Shown piece after piece: positions 8,403-18,166 of a DNA stretch of 64,000 nucleotides; positions within the stretch are counted from its first letter, which is position 1; each line of letters begins with the position of its first letter. The stretch is taken from the NCBI RefSeq assembly GCF_052857255.1, contig NC_135497.1:552358113-552422112 (forward strand), written 5' to 3'. The translations under genes were made by a program, and so were the position numbers. The notes beneath the pieces were generated by a model. The model was not told where the DNA came from. It saw only the letters and a program-made list of their open reading frames with translations, and searched no databases. Origin of the DNA: Amblyomma americanum. Lineage: Eukaryota; Arthropoda; Arachnida; Ixodida; Ixodidae.

Positions 8403-9258
8403 TTGGACGAAATTAAATCTGCCATTTCTGGCCTGACGGCTCAGAAATCTCTTGGGCCAGATGACATTACTAGCGAGTTCTATAAAACATTTTCCACTTC
8501 CCTAGCGCCTGTCTTAATGGAACTTTCTAGGGCTCTTAGGATGTTGGTTTCTTGCCCCCCACTTTCTATTCTTGGCATACTATATTTATTCCAAAAAGCA
8601 CAGATTCAAATCGGCTGAAAACAATTGAGGGACATTGCCCAAAATCTCTGTGTGATGTAGATTTCAAGCTTTATGCAAAGGTTTTTTGCAATCGTCTGCA
8701 GTTAGTATTCGCTCATTTAATAGGCACGCATCAGGTCTGCGGTATCAGAGGCCGCACCATCCAAACCTATATTCATATTGCACGTTCAGTAGTGGAGACA
8801 GTATGAGAGGAGATCGGACAAGTAGCTCTAATTGAGATTGACTTGGCCAAGGCCTTTGATAAAGTTCGTCAAGTTTTCTTGTCTGCGGTTTTAGAGCAGG
8901 CAAATATTGCAGATGTTTTGCTTTGGGGCATAAAACTGTGCTATGAGGAGTTCCATACAAGGCTAATTGGTAAACAAGAGCTATCCAAACCTATTCCATT
9001 AAAATTATCTGCTCGGCAAGGCTGTCCCTTATCGCCTTTGTTGTTTTCCCTATATCTTGAGTCCCTTTGCCTCATTATAATTAACGGCACATCTATCCGT
9101 GGTTTCTCATTGATGCAGTGTGAAATTAAGATTTTAGCCTATGCACATGTTGTCGCCTTCTTTTGTTCTGACAAAAACAGTATGCTTAAGGCATTGCATT
9201 TGACTGAACATTTTTGCGAGGTATCAGGTGAGGCTCATAATCTAGATAAATCTAAGAG
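8403..9258 (+). pseudogene. L1/Tx1-like reverse transcriptase domain, inactive
   Basis: The first part (to about 8550) encodes DEIKSAISGL, GPDDITSEFYK and LAPVLMELSRAL, the fingers of an L1-type RT. A frameshift near 8550 moves to the frame that reads FIPKSTD, then DVDFKLYAKVFCNRL and GIRGRTIQ. It crosses TGA (8804-8806) and continues to ALIEIDLAKAFDKV (motif A, Asp kept) and SARQGCPLSPLLFSLYLE (motif B). At 9137-9151 the expected AYADD box reads AYAHV, so both catalytic aspartates are lost. The enzyme would copy element RNA at the nick; this copy cannot. Confidence 0.8.
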
Positions 9259-9261
9259 GTT

Positions 9262-9835
9262 TTGGTTGGCCCATTGGGTACAACGCCAAGTCATTATGGT
9301 GGCATAAGCTGCGACTGCAGGCCGCTTCACTACCTAGAGGTTCCTCCTCATCAAATTTGTAACAATGGCGCCTACTGGGATTCACAGATAGTCTCCATGG
9401 GGCGACAAACCCAGGCTTGCATGGGTAGGGAACTATCAGTGTTTGCTAGCGCTCAAGTCTGCAAAAATTTTTTATTTGCAAAACTTGCCTATGTGTTGCA
9501 GGTTCTCCACTTTGCGAGGAAGAAAGTGCAGGTGATGCACAAATTATTTGCTACATTCGTATGGCGTTCCCAATGGGAGCCCACGCGTCGCGATAACCTA
9601 TTTCATTCTCTAGAGTCTGGTGGAATCGGCCTTGTTCACTTACTCGTGCATCAGCGTGTCTCGCGTTTTTTTTCTTTTTCAAATCGTCAAACCACCATTT
9701 ATTGTAGCTGTACTTATTTGGCGTCTCAGTGCTCATTTGCGTTTTCTATTCGCACCGACGGGACACACTCGTGGGGGGCCTTTATGGGGATTCCTTAAGG
9801 AAGTTGCTGATACCTTTGATTTCCTCACTGTGTGA
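9262..9835 (+). pseudogene. C-terminal region of the L1/Tx1-like ORF2
   Basis: After a frameshift near 9260 the frame encodes FAKLAYVLQVLHFARKKVQ, then LFATFVWRS, RRDNLF and GGIGLVHLLVHQRVSRFF. These boxes are characteristic of the ORF2 region downstream of RT in L1/Tx1 elements. A further shift near 9665 leads to the frame that ends at 9835. No RNase H or Cys-rich end is seen. The function of this region is poorly known; it may bind RNA. Confidence 0.7.
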
Positions 9836-10069
9836 TTTTCTTTATACTACCTGTATAGCCTCTCTAGAAGGCAGATGACTGAGGCATGTACAGAGTATTT
9901 TTTAAGCGATGTTTATTGCCTCAGGGAACAAAAACTATGAAGGGAGAGATGAGTAAGATGCTTAAATAAATGAAAAAAAGTTGAGTTGATCTGATAAAAT
10001 CAAGAAGTGGACGATGATATGGACCCTGAGTTCATGCAATATATGAATCCGGATTGCCCGGTGAGAGTC
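9836..10069. other. Junction of two convergent retrotransposon tails
   Basis: This stretch should hold the 3' UTR of the plus-strand L1/Tx1-like element (A-rich near 9965-9980) and the 3' UTR of the minus-strand element. I cannot place the exact border. No coding signal is seen. Confidence 0.5.
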
Positions 10070-10925
10070 CTACTGACGCCAGGTGCCGAATTCTTGTCGC
10101 TTCAGCGCCGGGCACTCCCACAACAGGTGGTGGATATCCGCCTCACAGACTCTGTTCTTGCAGACTGGACACCCGGGGCGGGGATATAAATGTTTGAACT
10201 GCGGCCACTTGCGTGTCACAGCTGGAGTTAGGGCAACCCCGACCCGTATCCTCCGAAGCGCAACCTCCTCTGCACGGGTAAGACCACAGGGGAGGGTTAC
10301 CGCACACGGGGCGATTACAGCACGTGTGTGGCGCCGAAGGTGTTACTTTCTTGTTAAAAATAGGGTGGTGTCATCCAGAGTGAAGACTCGAGGCAAAGAC
10401 GAAGTTGAGGTCGATAGGCGGGTCGCAGAATCTGCGCGGCTTTGTGCGCGCAGGAGGTCACGCGGAACCCATTCATTAAGGATTTGTTGCTGGATGCGTG
10501 CCGCTAGACGATGGATGTCTTGGAAGATTTCTGGGGTGTGACCGACTCGTCGTAGTAGGCGTGTGACTTGAAGGGCGTCGGTACGAATGACAATGCGGGC
10601 CGTGAGTAGCATGGGAACGGCGGCCACAGAGTAAAATGCCTCTTGAACCGCAAGCATCTCCGCACAGAAAAAGGAAGGAGGTTCTGAAAGGCGAAACCTT
10701 GACGTTTTGTTCAGAGCAGACTTGCAAGGACAGTAAACTGCTGTTGCTACTTCGCAGGCCTGAATGCTTGCGTCAACGTACATAACGATGGAGCCATGCG
10801 GCAGATTGGCGCCTTGCTCTATAATTCGGTCGCGAAACGACGATGCCGCGCGGGTAGATGATGGCCGACGTAGATCAATTGGCTTATTGTCGCTTAGCTG
10901 CACAAAACGCCAGGGAGGAAGAACT
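10070..10925 (-). pseudogene. RNase H and terminal zinc motif of the minus-strand element
   Basis: The minus-strand frame encodes VMYVDASIQ (first Asp), FFCAEMLAVQEAF (Glu) and ARIVIRTDALQ (second Asp), the RNase H core. A WVPR...ADSATR stretch follows in place of the usual late His box. A TAA at 10343-10345 interrupts the frame, but the same frame goes on to RKWPQFKHLYPRPG and a CX2CX10HX4C zinc motif (CPVC...HHLLWEC). It ends in TAG at 10070-10072. The layout repeats that of the plus-strand copy ending at 6505, but the spacing inside the zinc motif differs, so the two belong to related, not identical, subfamilies. Confidence 0.82.
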
Positions 10926-11225
10926 GGCGGGGGCGGCTGTAGAATGGAGTGCGATGAAGCATACGCCCTGAGCGCACACGTTTTGTGTAAGGTTTCTCTT
11001 TAGGCTGCGAGCATCGCGTCGTTGCTGCACCAGCTCATCTAGTGTATTCAGCTGCGCATGTTCTTGGAGCGCCACGATCGGGCTAATGCGGGGAAAGCAA
11101 GTGATGACCCTCATAGCCTCTCGATTTACAGCTTCTAGACAATCCCATTGAGACCTCGTCAAATGCTGGAATTGGGCTTGGTAAACGAGGCGCGGTTGGC
11201 GCGGCCGCCCGCACCAACTGTCGTT
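10926..11225 (-). pseudogene. Post-RT region of the minus-strand element
   Basis: After the shift near 11,220 the minus strand encodes PRLVYQAQFQHLTRSQWDCL, then EAMRVITCFPRISP and ALQEHAQLNTLDELVQQRR. These boxes link RT to RNase H in I-like elements (the equivalent of 5227-5608 in the plus-strand copy). A second shift near 10,925 leads to the RNase H frame. Confidence 0.75.
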
Positions 11226-12573
11226 CAACATGAGAGAGGGCGCCTCCTGTTTTATGTGCAATGCGTCTAATCAGACTCAACGCCTGATTTGCTTGCTTTT
11301 TAGCCCGAGAAACCCAAGCAGTACCTGTTCCTGACTCGTGTATTGTCAAGCCCAATATTTTTACGGTCGAACTTTCTTGAATAGGAGTTCCGGATAGATG
11401 GAGACGAATTGGTGTTGCAGCCAATTTACGGCGGCCCCAGCGGTTCGCGACTGACAAGAACATGGTTTAGCTCACTGAAATCTGCAAACCAATTGAAGAA
11501 GCAAAAGTCGGCGTAATATCTATGGTTGATTGTAGGCCTACTGCTTGAGTCATCAGGTCGTTGTGAGTGCTCCACACCGTTATGTCATCAGCAGACAATA
11601 AGAACTTAATCTCGGAGATATCATGCAAGCGCCAAGCAAGGAGGATTAAAGCACTATTAAATAATGTTGGCGATAACACCGATCCATGAGGAACGCCGCG
11701 AAGAGGCACAAATAATCCCACGGCCTCACGACTGAGTCGTGTAGCAAAGTGTCGGCCTTCAAGGAAAGATTTAACAAAATTGCGGACTCAAACGGGGAAA
11801 TGCAGCATGTCAAGCGATTCCAGGATGGCAGCATTACTGATATTATCGTATGCATTCTCAACGTATATGGCAAGTGCAGTACGTACATTGCGGCTTTGAG
11901 TTGAGGCCAGAACTGCTGACGCCAAGACAGCCAGTCCATCTCCTGTACCTATGGACGTACGAAAACAAATTTGGGCGGGATGGTAGAAACCATGGTGCTC
12001 AAGCCACCACGGCAGTCGTGTGGCAAGCATTTTTTCGGTAAGCTTGCATAATGTTGGCGTAAGCGATATAGGCCGGAAATTTCCGAGGCCTGTCGGCGGC
12101 TTCCCCGGCTTTGGTATGGGGATCACAATAGCCGATTTCCAAGTTCCTGGTACGAAGCCTTCTATCCATACCTTGTTAATGATGGCGAGGAGTTGAGGCA
12201 GTACAGCGGAGCTTAAGTTCTTGTAAACCTCGTTCGGAAGGGAGTCCGGACCGGGCGCAGTCTTCCGACGGGCCTCGTCTATTGCTGCAAGCAACCAGGG
12301 CATTGAAAATGGGCTTGCAATTCCCTCGGCGTCGGCTGTAGATGGGAGCGTATCGACACATGCTGGAATGGCAGCCAATGGGGCTCCTATGACCCTTGGA
12401 GGCAACACATCATATTTGGGAAAAACCTTCCGCGCTGCCTCTCTGGTGAAATCATCCGGAGCTATGTTAGCTGCGAGGCATGCTATGGCCGCTGCGTCAG
12501 GACGACGGGAACCATATTCCATTGCACGAAACATTCGCCAGAGAGCAGCATTCGATGACTTTGTCGAGAACTG
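11083..12573 (-). pseudogene. Reverse transcriptase domain of the minus-strand element
   Basis: The frame continues unshifted after the TAG at 12574 and encodes APGPDSLPNEVYKNL, IPIPKPGKPPT and NFRPISLTPTLCKLTEK, all classic RT fingers boxes. Motif A reads AIYVENAYDN, with Tyr (codon 11863-11865) where an Asp is expected. A TGA at 11788 follows, then RGVPHGSVLSPTLFN (motif B) and LSADDITVW (motif C, both Asp kept, at 11584-11589). A TAA lies at 11467, and the frame goes on through LGLTIHESG to a frameshift near 11,220. The mutated motif A and the stops show that it is inactive. Confidence 0.88.
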
Positions 12574-12576
12574 CTA

Positions 12577-13725
12577 ACACCACGCATGCCGCTGCCGTCG
12601 CGAGAGATCGCGTTCATATCTTCGAGCCTTGACAGTCAGGTATTTCAGCCTGGTCCGTGCTTGCGCAGAAGTCGAGTCTCGGGAAGCTGCCATCTCCGCT
12701 TGTCGGCGAGCAGCCCACAGGTTAAGCAGGCCAACATCTGGCGCCGGGTGATTCACGTCCGTCCAGGAGACAGCAGCAGCCTTATCCAGCGCCGTTTGTA
12801 AGCAGTCCACAAGTAGGGATGATTGCAGAGAGAGATCTTCGACGGTGGTGCGAAATTTGTCCCAATTGACCACAGAACACCTACGGCGTAATCGGCGGGC
12901 CCTTGATGGATGGAGACCGATGATGATAGGATGGTGGTCACTACCCCAGCAGTCTGTCTCCAGGTGCCACGATGGAGTCCCGGGTCCTGACCACCACGTA
13001 AGGTCCGGAGCATATGTTGGACTGCGAGCATGGCGAACAGTCCGCGTTGCTGAATCTGGATGGTTGAGTAAAACAAACAGCGCGTCTGCGAATGCGTCCC
13101 GCACACTCCTACCACGGGGGCTTGACGTGGGGTACCCCCAGTCCGGATGAGGGGCATTAAGGTCACCATCGACGAAAACAGGCCACCCTTGGTGCTGTCG
13201 TCGTAGAATAACCACCCATGATTAATGCGGGAGGGAGCTCCAACGGCGGGTCTTACATAGTATGACACGACCACAACAGTTGTCTTGGGAAGCTTCACAG
13301 TCGCTGCCAATACCTCTTGATATGAGGTGCACCAGTTCTCTAGAGAGAAGCGAACTTGAGGAAAACGCGCATCAACGTACACCGCCGCCTTTCCCGGAGG
13401 GGCAAAAGTGTGCACACGATGGTCGTTCATTGAAGGAGACATGTATCCATTAAAGCCCGGAATGGATGGCAAGGCATTGGTCTCCTGCAGTAGCAGGGCC
13501 CACACCGGGAGCTTGTTCATGCAAAGTCGAGATTTGAGCTCTCCCAGCTTTGTGGAGAGGCCACAGAGTATTTGTTCTCTGTACCGTTGTATTGACAAGC
13601 TTTACTGCGGTTCCTTGATTCCTTGACACCAGTGTTTTAAAACGTGTTAGGCGAATGTGCATTTCTTCTGCCGCAAAAACATCCTTTTTTAAAGCTGCAC
13701 ATGTCAACGCTGCCTGCGAAGGCAT
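12577..13725 (-). pseudogene. Endonuclease domain of the minus-strand element
   Basis: The minus strand from 13,725 encodes an N-terminal stretch, and after a frameshift near 13,600 a YREQILCGL...WALLLQE block. That block holds the endonuclease beta strand with the catalytic Glu. A second shift near 13,210 leads to VFVDGDLNAPHPDWGY (catalytic Asp and Asn) and later ETDCWGSDHHPI (final Asp-His pair). This is the apurinic-type endonuclease that nicks target DNA to start reverse transcription. Most active-site positions appear kept, but the two frameshifts prevent a complete product. The frame then runs on through an Arg-rich linker to the TAG at 12574-12576. Confidence 0.82.
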
Positions 13726-13738
13726 GGCTTCATGCTAA

Positions 13739-13838
13739 CGAGATGGTTGCCCCATAGACGATGAATTTCCGCCTGTGCAAGTCTCCGCCAGCACGGTCAA
13801 AGTGCGCCGAAGCCGAAGAAGGTGTCGGCGGTCAAGCG
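13739..13838. other. Boundary between retrotransposon and satellite array
   Basis: About 100 bp separate the minus-strand element from the first satellite sequence. On the plus strand this stretch is open and in frame with the protease reading of the first, partial monomer (LKLHPTELRLKTY). It reads IDDEFPPVQVSAS and then a basic Arg/Ser stretch. The order does not match the natural flank of a retropepsin, so it is probably unrelated DNA at the array edge. Confidence 0.4.
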
Positions 13839-16800
13839 TACCGCATTTAAAACTCCACCCGACGGAACTACGACTGAAAACGTACCCACTACCGTAGACG
13901 TCGGAAATCAAGGTGCCCCTTGCGTGGTGAGTTAGACACGGGCGCTACGGTGGCTGTAATAACGAGGCAACAGTTCAAGACACTTAGACCGCCTTTAAAA
14001 CTCCACCCGACGGAACTACGACTGAAAACGTACCCATTACCGTAGACGTCGGAAATCAAGGTGTCCCGTTGCGTGTGGAGTTAGACACGGGCGCTACGGT
14101 GGCTGTAATATTGAGGCAACAGTTCAAGGCACTTAGACCGCCCTCAAAACTCCACCCGACGGAACGACGACTGAAAACGTACCCATTACCGTAGACGTCG
14201 GAAATCAAGGTGTCCCCTTGCGTGTCGAGTTAGACACGGGCGCTACGGTGGCTGTAATACCGAGGCAACAGTTCAAGGCACTTAGACCACCTTTAAAACT
14301 CCACCCGACAGAACTACGACTGAAAACGTACCCATTACCGTAGATGTCGGAAATCAAGGTGTCCCCTTGCGTGTGGAATTAGACACGGGCGCTACGGTGG
14401 CTGTAATACCGAGGCAACAGTTCAAGGCACTTAGACCGCCTTTAAAACTCCACCCGACGGAACTACGACTGAAAACGTACCCACTACCGTAGACGTCGGA
14501 AATCGAGGTGCCCCTTGCGTGGTGAGTTAGACACGGGCGCTACGGTGGCTGTAATAACGAGGCAACAGTTCAAGACACTTAGACCGCCTTTAAAACTCCA
14601 CCCGACGGAACTACGACTGAAAACGTACCCATTACCGTGGACGTCGGAAATCAAGGTGTCCCCTTGCGTGTGGAGTTAGACACGGGCGCTACGGTGGCTG
14701 TAATATCGAGGCAACATTTCAAGACACTTAGACCGCCTTTAAAACTCCACCCGACGGAACTACGACTGAAAACGTACCAATTACCGTAGACGTCGGAAAT
14801 CAAGGTGTCCCCTTGCGTGTGGAGTTAGACACGGGCGCTACGGTGGCTGTAATACCGAGGCAACAGTTCAAGGCACTTAGACCGCCTTTAAATCTCCACC
14901 CGACGGAACTACGACTGAAAACGTACCCATTACCGTAGACGTCGGAAATCAAGGTGTCCCCTTGCGTGTGGAGTTAGACACGGGAGCTACGGTGGCTGTA
15001 ATACCGAGGCAACAGATCAAGACACTTAGACCGCCTTTAAAACTCCACCCGACGGAACTACGACTGAAAACGTACCCATTGCCGTAGACGTCAGAAATCA
15101 AGGTGTCCCCTTGCGTGTGAAATTAGACACGGGCGCTACGGTAGCTGTAATATCGAGGCAACAGTTCAAGACACTTAGACCGCCTTTAAATCTCCACCCG
15201 ACGGAACTACGACTGAAAACGTACCCATTACCGTAGACGCCGGAAATCAAGGTGTCTTCTTGCGTGTGGAGTTAGACACGGGCGCTACGGTGGCTGTAAT
15301 ACCGAGGCAACAGTTCAAGGCACTTAGACCGCCTTTAAAACTCCACCCGACGGAACTACGACTGAAAACGTACCCATTACCGTAGACGTCGAAAATAAAG
15401 GTGTCCCCTTGCGTGTGGAGTTAGACACGGCCGCTACGGTGGCTGTAATACCGAGGCAACAGTTCAAGGCACTTAGACCGCCTTTAAATCTCCACCCGAC
15501 GGAACTACGACTGAAAACGTACCCATTACCGTAGACGCCGGAAATCAAGGTGTCTTCTTGCGTGTGGAGTTAGACACGGGCGCTACGGTGGCTGTAATAC
15601 CGAGGCAACAGTTCAAGGCACTTAGACCGCCTTTAAAACTCCACCCGACGGAACTACGACTGAAAACGTACCCATTACCGTAGACGTCGAAAATAAAGGT
15701 GTCCCCTTGCGTGTGGAGTTAGACACGGCCGCTACGGTGGCTGTAATACCGAGGCAACAGTTCAAGGCACTTAGACCACCTTTAAAACTCCACCCGACAG
15801 AACTACGACTGAAAACGTACCCATTACCGTAGATGTCGGAAATCAAGGTGTCCCCTTGCGTGTGGAATTAGACACGGGCGCTACGGTGGCTGTAATACCG
15901 AGGCAACAGTTCAAGGCACTTAGACCACCTTTAAAACTCCACCCGACAGAACTACGACTGAAAACGTACCCATTACCGTAGATGTCGGAAATCAAGGTGT
16001 CCCCTTGCGTGTGGAATTAGACACGGGCGCTACCGTGGCTGTAATAACGAGGCAACAGTTCAAGACACTTAGACCGCCTTTAAAACTCCACCCGACGGAA
16101 CTACGACTGAAAACGTACCCATTACCGTGGACGTCGGAAATCAAGGTGTCCCCTTGCGTGTGGAGTTAGACACGGGCGCTACGGTGGCTGTAATATCGAG
16201 GCAACATTTCAAGACACTTAGACCGCCTTTAAAACTCCACCCGACGGAACTACGACTGAAAACGTACCAATTACCGTAGACGTCGGAAATCAAGGTGTCC
16301 CCTTGCGTGTGGAGTTAGACACGGGCGCTACGGTGGCTGTAATACCGAGGCAACAGTTCAAGGCACTTAGACCGCCTTTAAATCTCCACCCGACGGAACT
16401 ACGACTGAAAACGTACCCATTACCGTAGACGTCGGAAATCAAGGTGTCCCCTTGCGTGTGGAGTTAGACACGGGAGCTACGGTGGCTGTAATACCGAGGC
16501 AACAGATAAAGACACTTAGACCGCCTTTAAAACTCCACCCGACGGAACTACGACTGAAAACGTACCCATTGCCGTAGACGTCAGAAATCAAGGTGTCCCC
16601 TTGCGTGTGAAATAAAACACGGGCGCTACGGTAGCTGTAATATCGAGGCAACAGTTCAAGACACTTAGACCGCCTTTAAATCTCCACCCGACGGAACTAC
16701 GACTGAAAACGTACCCATTACCGTAGACGCCGGAAATCAAGGTGTCTTCTTGCGTGTGGAGTTAGACACGGGCGCTACGGTGGCTGTAATACCGAGGCAA

Positions 16801-17047
16801 CAGTTCAAGGCACTTAGACCGCCTTTAAAACTCCACCCGACGGAACTACGACTGAAAACGTACCCATTACCGTAGACGTCGAAAATAAAGGTGTCCCCTT
16901 GCGTGTGGAGTTAGACACGGCCGCTACGGTGGCTGTAATACCGAGGCAACAGTTCAAGACACTTAGACCGCCTTTAAAAATCCACCCGACGGAACTACGA
17001 CTGAAAACGTACCCATTACCGTAGACGTCGGAAATCAAGGTTTCCCC

Positions 17048-17362
17048 TTGCGTGTGGAGTTAGACACGGGAGCTACGGTGGCTGTAATACCGAGGCAACA
17101 GTTCAAGACACCTAGACCGCCTTTAAAACTGCATCCGACGGAACTACGACTGAAAACCGTACCCATTACCGTAGACGTCGGAAATCAAGGTGTCCCCTTG
17201 CGTGTGGAGTTAGACACGGGCGCTACGGTGGCTGTATTATCGAGGCAACAGTTCAAGACACTTAGACCGCCTTTAAAACTCCACCCGACGGAACTACGAC
17301 TGAAAACGTACCCATTACCGCAGACGTCGGAAATCAAGGTGTCCCCTTGCGTGTGGAGTTAG
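17048..17362 (+). pseudogene. In-frame retropepsin dimer (representative of many)
   Basis: Where two monomers are joined by the 150-bp variant, the protease frame stays open across the junction and gives a 91-104 codon frame with two DTG copies. This one has VELDTGATVAVIPRQQF and then VELDTGATVAVLSRQQF. Others of the same kind begin at 20721, 23351, 23948, 26978, 27575, 29663, 33336, 35966, 36563, 39593, 40190, 41831, 42428, 43920, 46008, 48097, 49738, 50334, 51973, 54062, 57193, 59130, 60175, 60772 and 63454. All begin at an ATG-less position or an inner alternative start, lack the second half of the protease fold, and end by frameshift. I do not regard them as genes. Confidence 0.75.
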
Positions 17363-18118
17363 ACACGGGCGCTACAGTGGCTGTAATACCTAGGCAACAG
17401 TTCAAGGTACCTAGACCGCCTTTAAAACTTAACCGGACGGAACTACGACTGAAAACGTACCCATTACCGTAGACGTCGAAAATCAAGGTGTCCCCTTGCG
17501 TGTGGAGTTAGACACGGCCGCTACGGTGGCTGTAATACCGAGGCAACAGTTCAAGACACTTAGACCGCCTTTAAAAATCCCCCCGACGGAACTACGACTG
17601 AAAACGTACCCATTACCGTAGACGTCGGAAATCAAGGTGTCCCCTTGCGTGTGGAGTTAGACACGGGCGCTACGGGGCTGTAATACCGAGGCAACAGTTC
17701 AAGACACCTTGACCGCCTTTAAAACTCCACCCGACGGAACTACGACTGAAAACCATACCCATTACCGTAGACGTCGGAAATCAAGGTGTCCCCTTGTGTG
17801 TGGAGTTAGACACGGGCGCTACGGTGGCTGTAATACCGAGGCAACAGTTCAAGACACTTAGACCGCCTTTAAAACTCCACCCGACGGAACTACGACTGAA
17901 AACGTACCCATTACCGCAGACGTCGGAAATCAAGGTGTCCCCTTGAGTGTGGAGTTAGACACGGGCGCTACGGTGGCTGTAATGCCGAGGCAACAGTTCA
18001 AGGCACTAAGACCGCCTTTAAATCTCCACCCGACGGAACTACGACTGAAAACGTACCCATTACCGTAGACGTCGGAAATCAAGGTGTCCCCTTGCGTGTG
18101 GAGTTAGACACGGGCGCT

Positions 18119-18166
18119 ACGGTGGCTGTAATACCGAGGCAACAGATCAAGACACTTAGACCGCCT
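18119..18166 (+). repeat. Truncated 48-bp monomer (first of ten)
   Basis: A 101-bp deletion joins GACCGCCT directly to ACGGTGGCTG and leaves only 48 bp of one monomer. Identical junctions lie at 19210, 21792, 22883, 26510, 30734, 31825, 34407, 35498 and 39125 (starts). They mark one ancestral deletion that was later copied within the 16.6-41.8 kb part; I see none after 41.9 kb. Confidence 0.88.

Larger units (their letters stand above)
7131..9980 (+). mobile_element. Decayed L1/Tx1-like non-LTR retrotransposon
   Basis: The plus strand carries, in order, an apurinic-type endonuclease, a linker, an RT and the long C-terminal region of an L1-group ORF2. The reading frame is broken by in-frame stops and several shifts. 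The RT active-site aspartates are lost. No ORF1 is seen, and the first part of the endonuclease is missing, so the copy is 5' truncated. The 3' end is probably in the A-rich stretch around 9965-9980. There it meets the tail of the minus-strand element, giving a convergent pair. L1/Tx1 placement rests on the SRQGCPLSPLLF-type box, the EFYK box and the C-terminal RxNLF...GGxGL pattern. Confidence 0.8.
10070..13725 (-). mobile_element. Non-LTR retrotransposon, EN-RT-RNase H-zinc type, minus strand
   Basis: Read on the minus strand from 13,725 to 10,070, the element encodes endonuclease, RT, RNase H and a terminal zinc motif. That is the order of I-group non-LTR elements and the same family type as the fragment at 5.2-6.57 kb. 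ORF2 is nearly full length. The main frame carries stops at 12574-12576 (TAG), 11788-11790 (TGA), 11467-11469 (TAA) and 10343-10345 (TAA). Frameshifts lie near 13,600, 13,210, 11,220 and 10,925. No separate ORF1 is recognised. The upstream end lies about 100 bp from the first satellite monomer. The element is dead but recognisable along its whole length. Confidence 0.85.

Noticed and set aside
13739..13838. Original gag-pol flank of the parent Gypsy element
   Set aside because: The first monomer piece begins at LKLHP, in the middle of the protease unit, so what lies upstream is not the natural N-terminal flank of the domain. The in-frame opening is probably chance.
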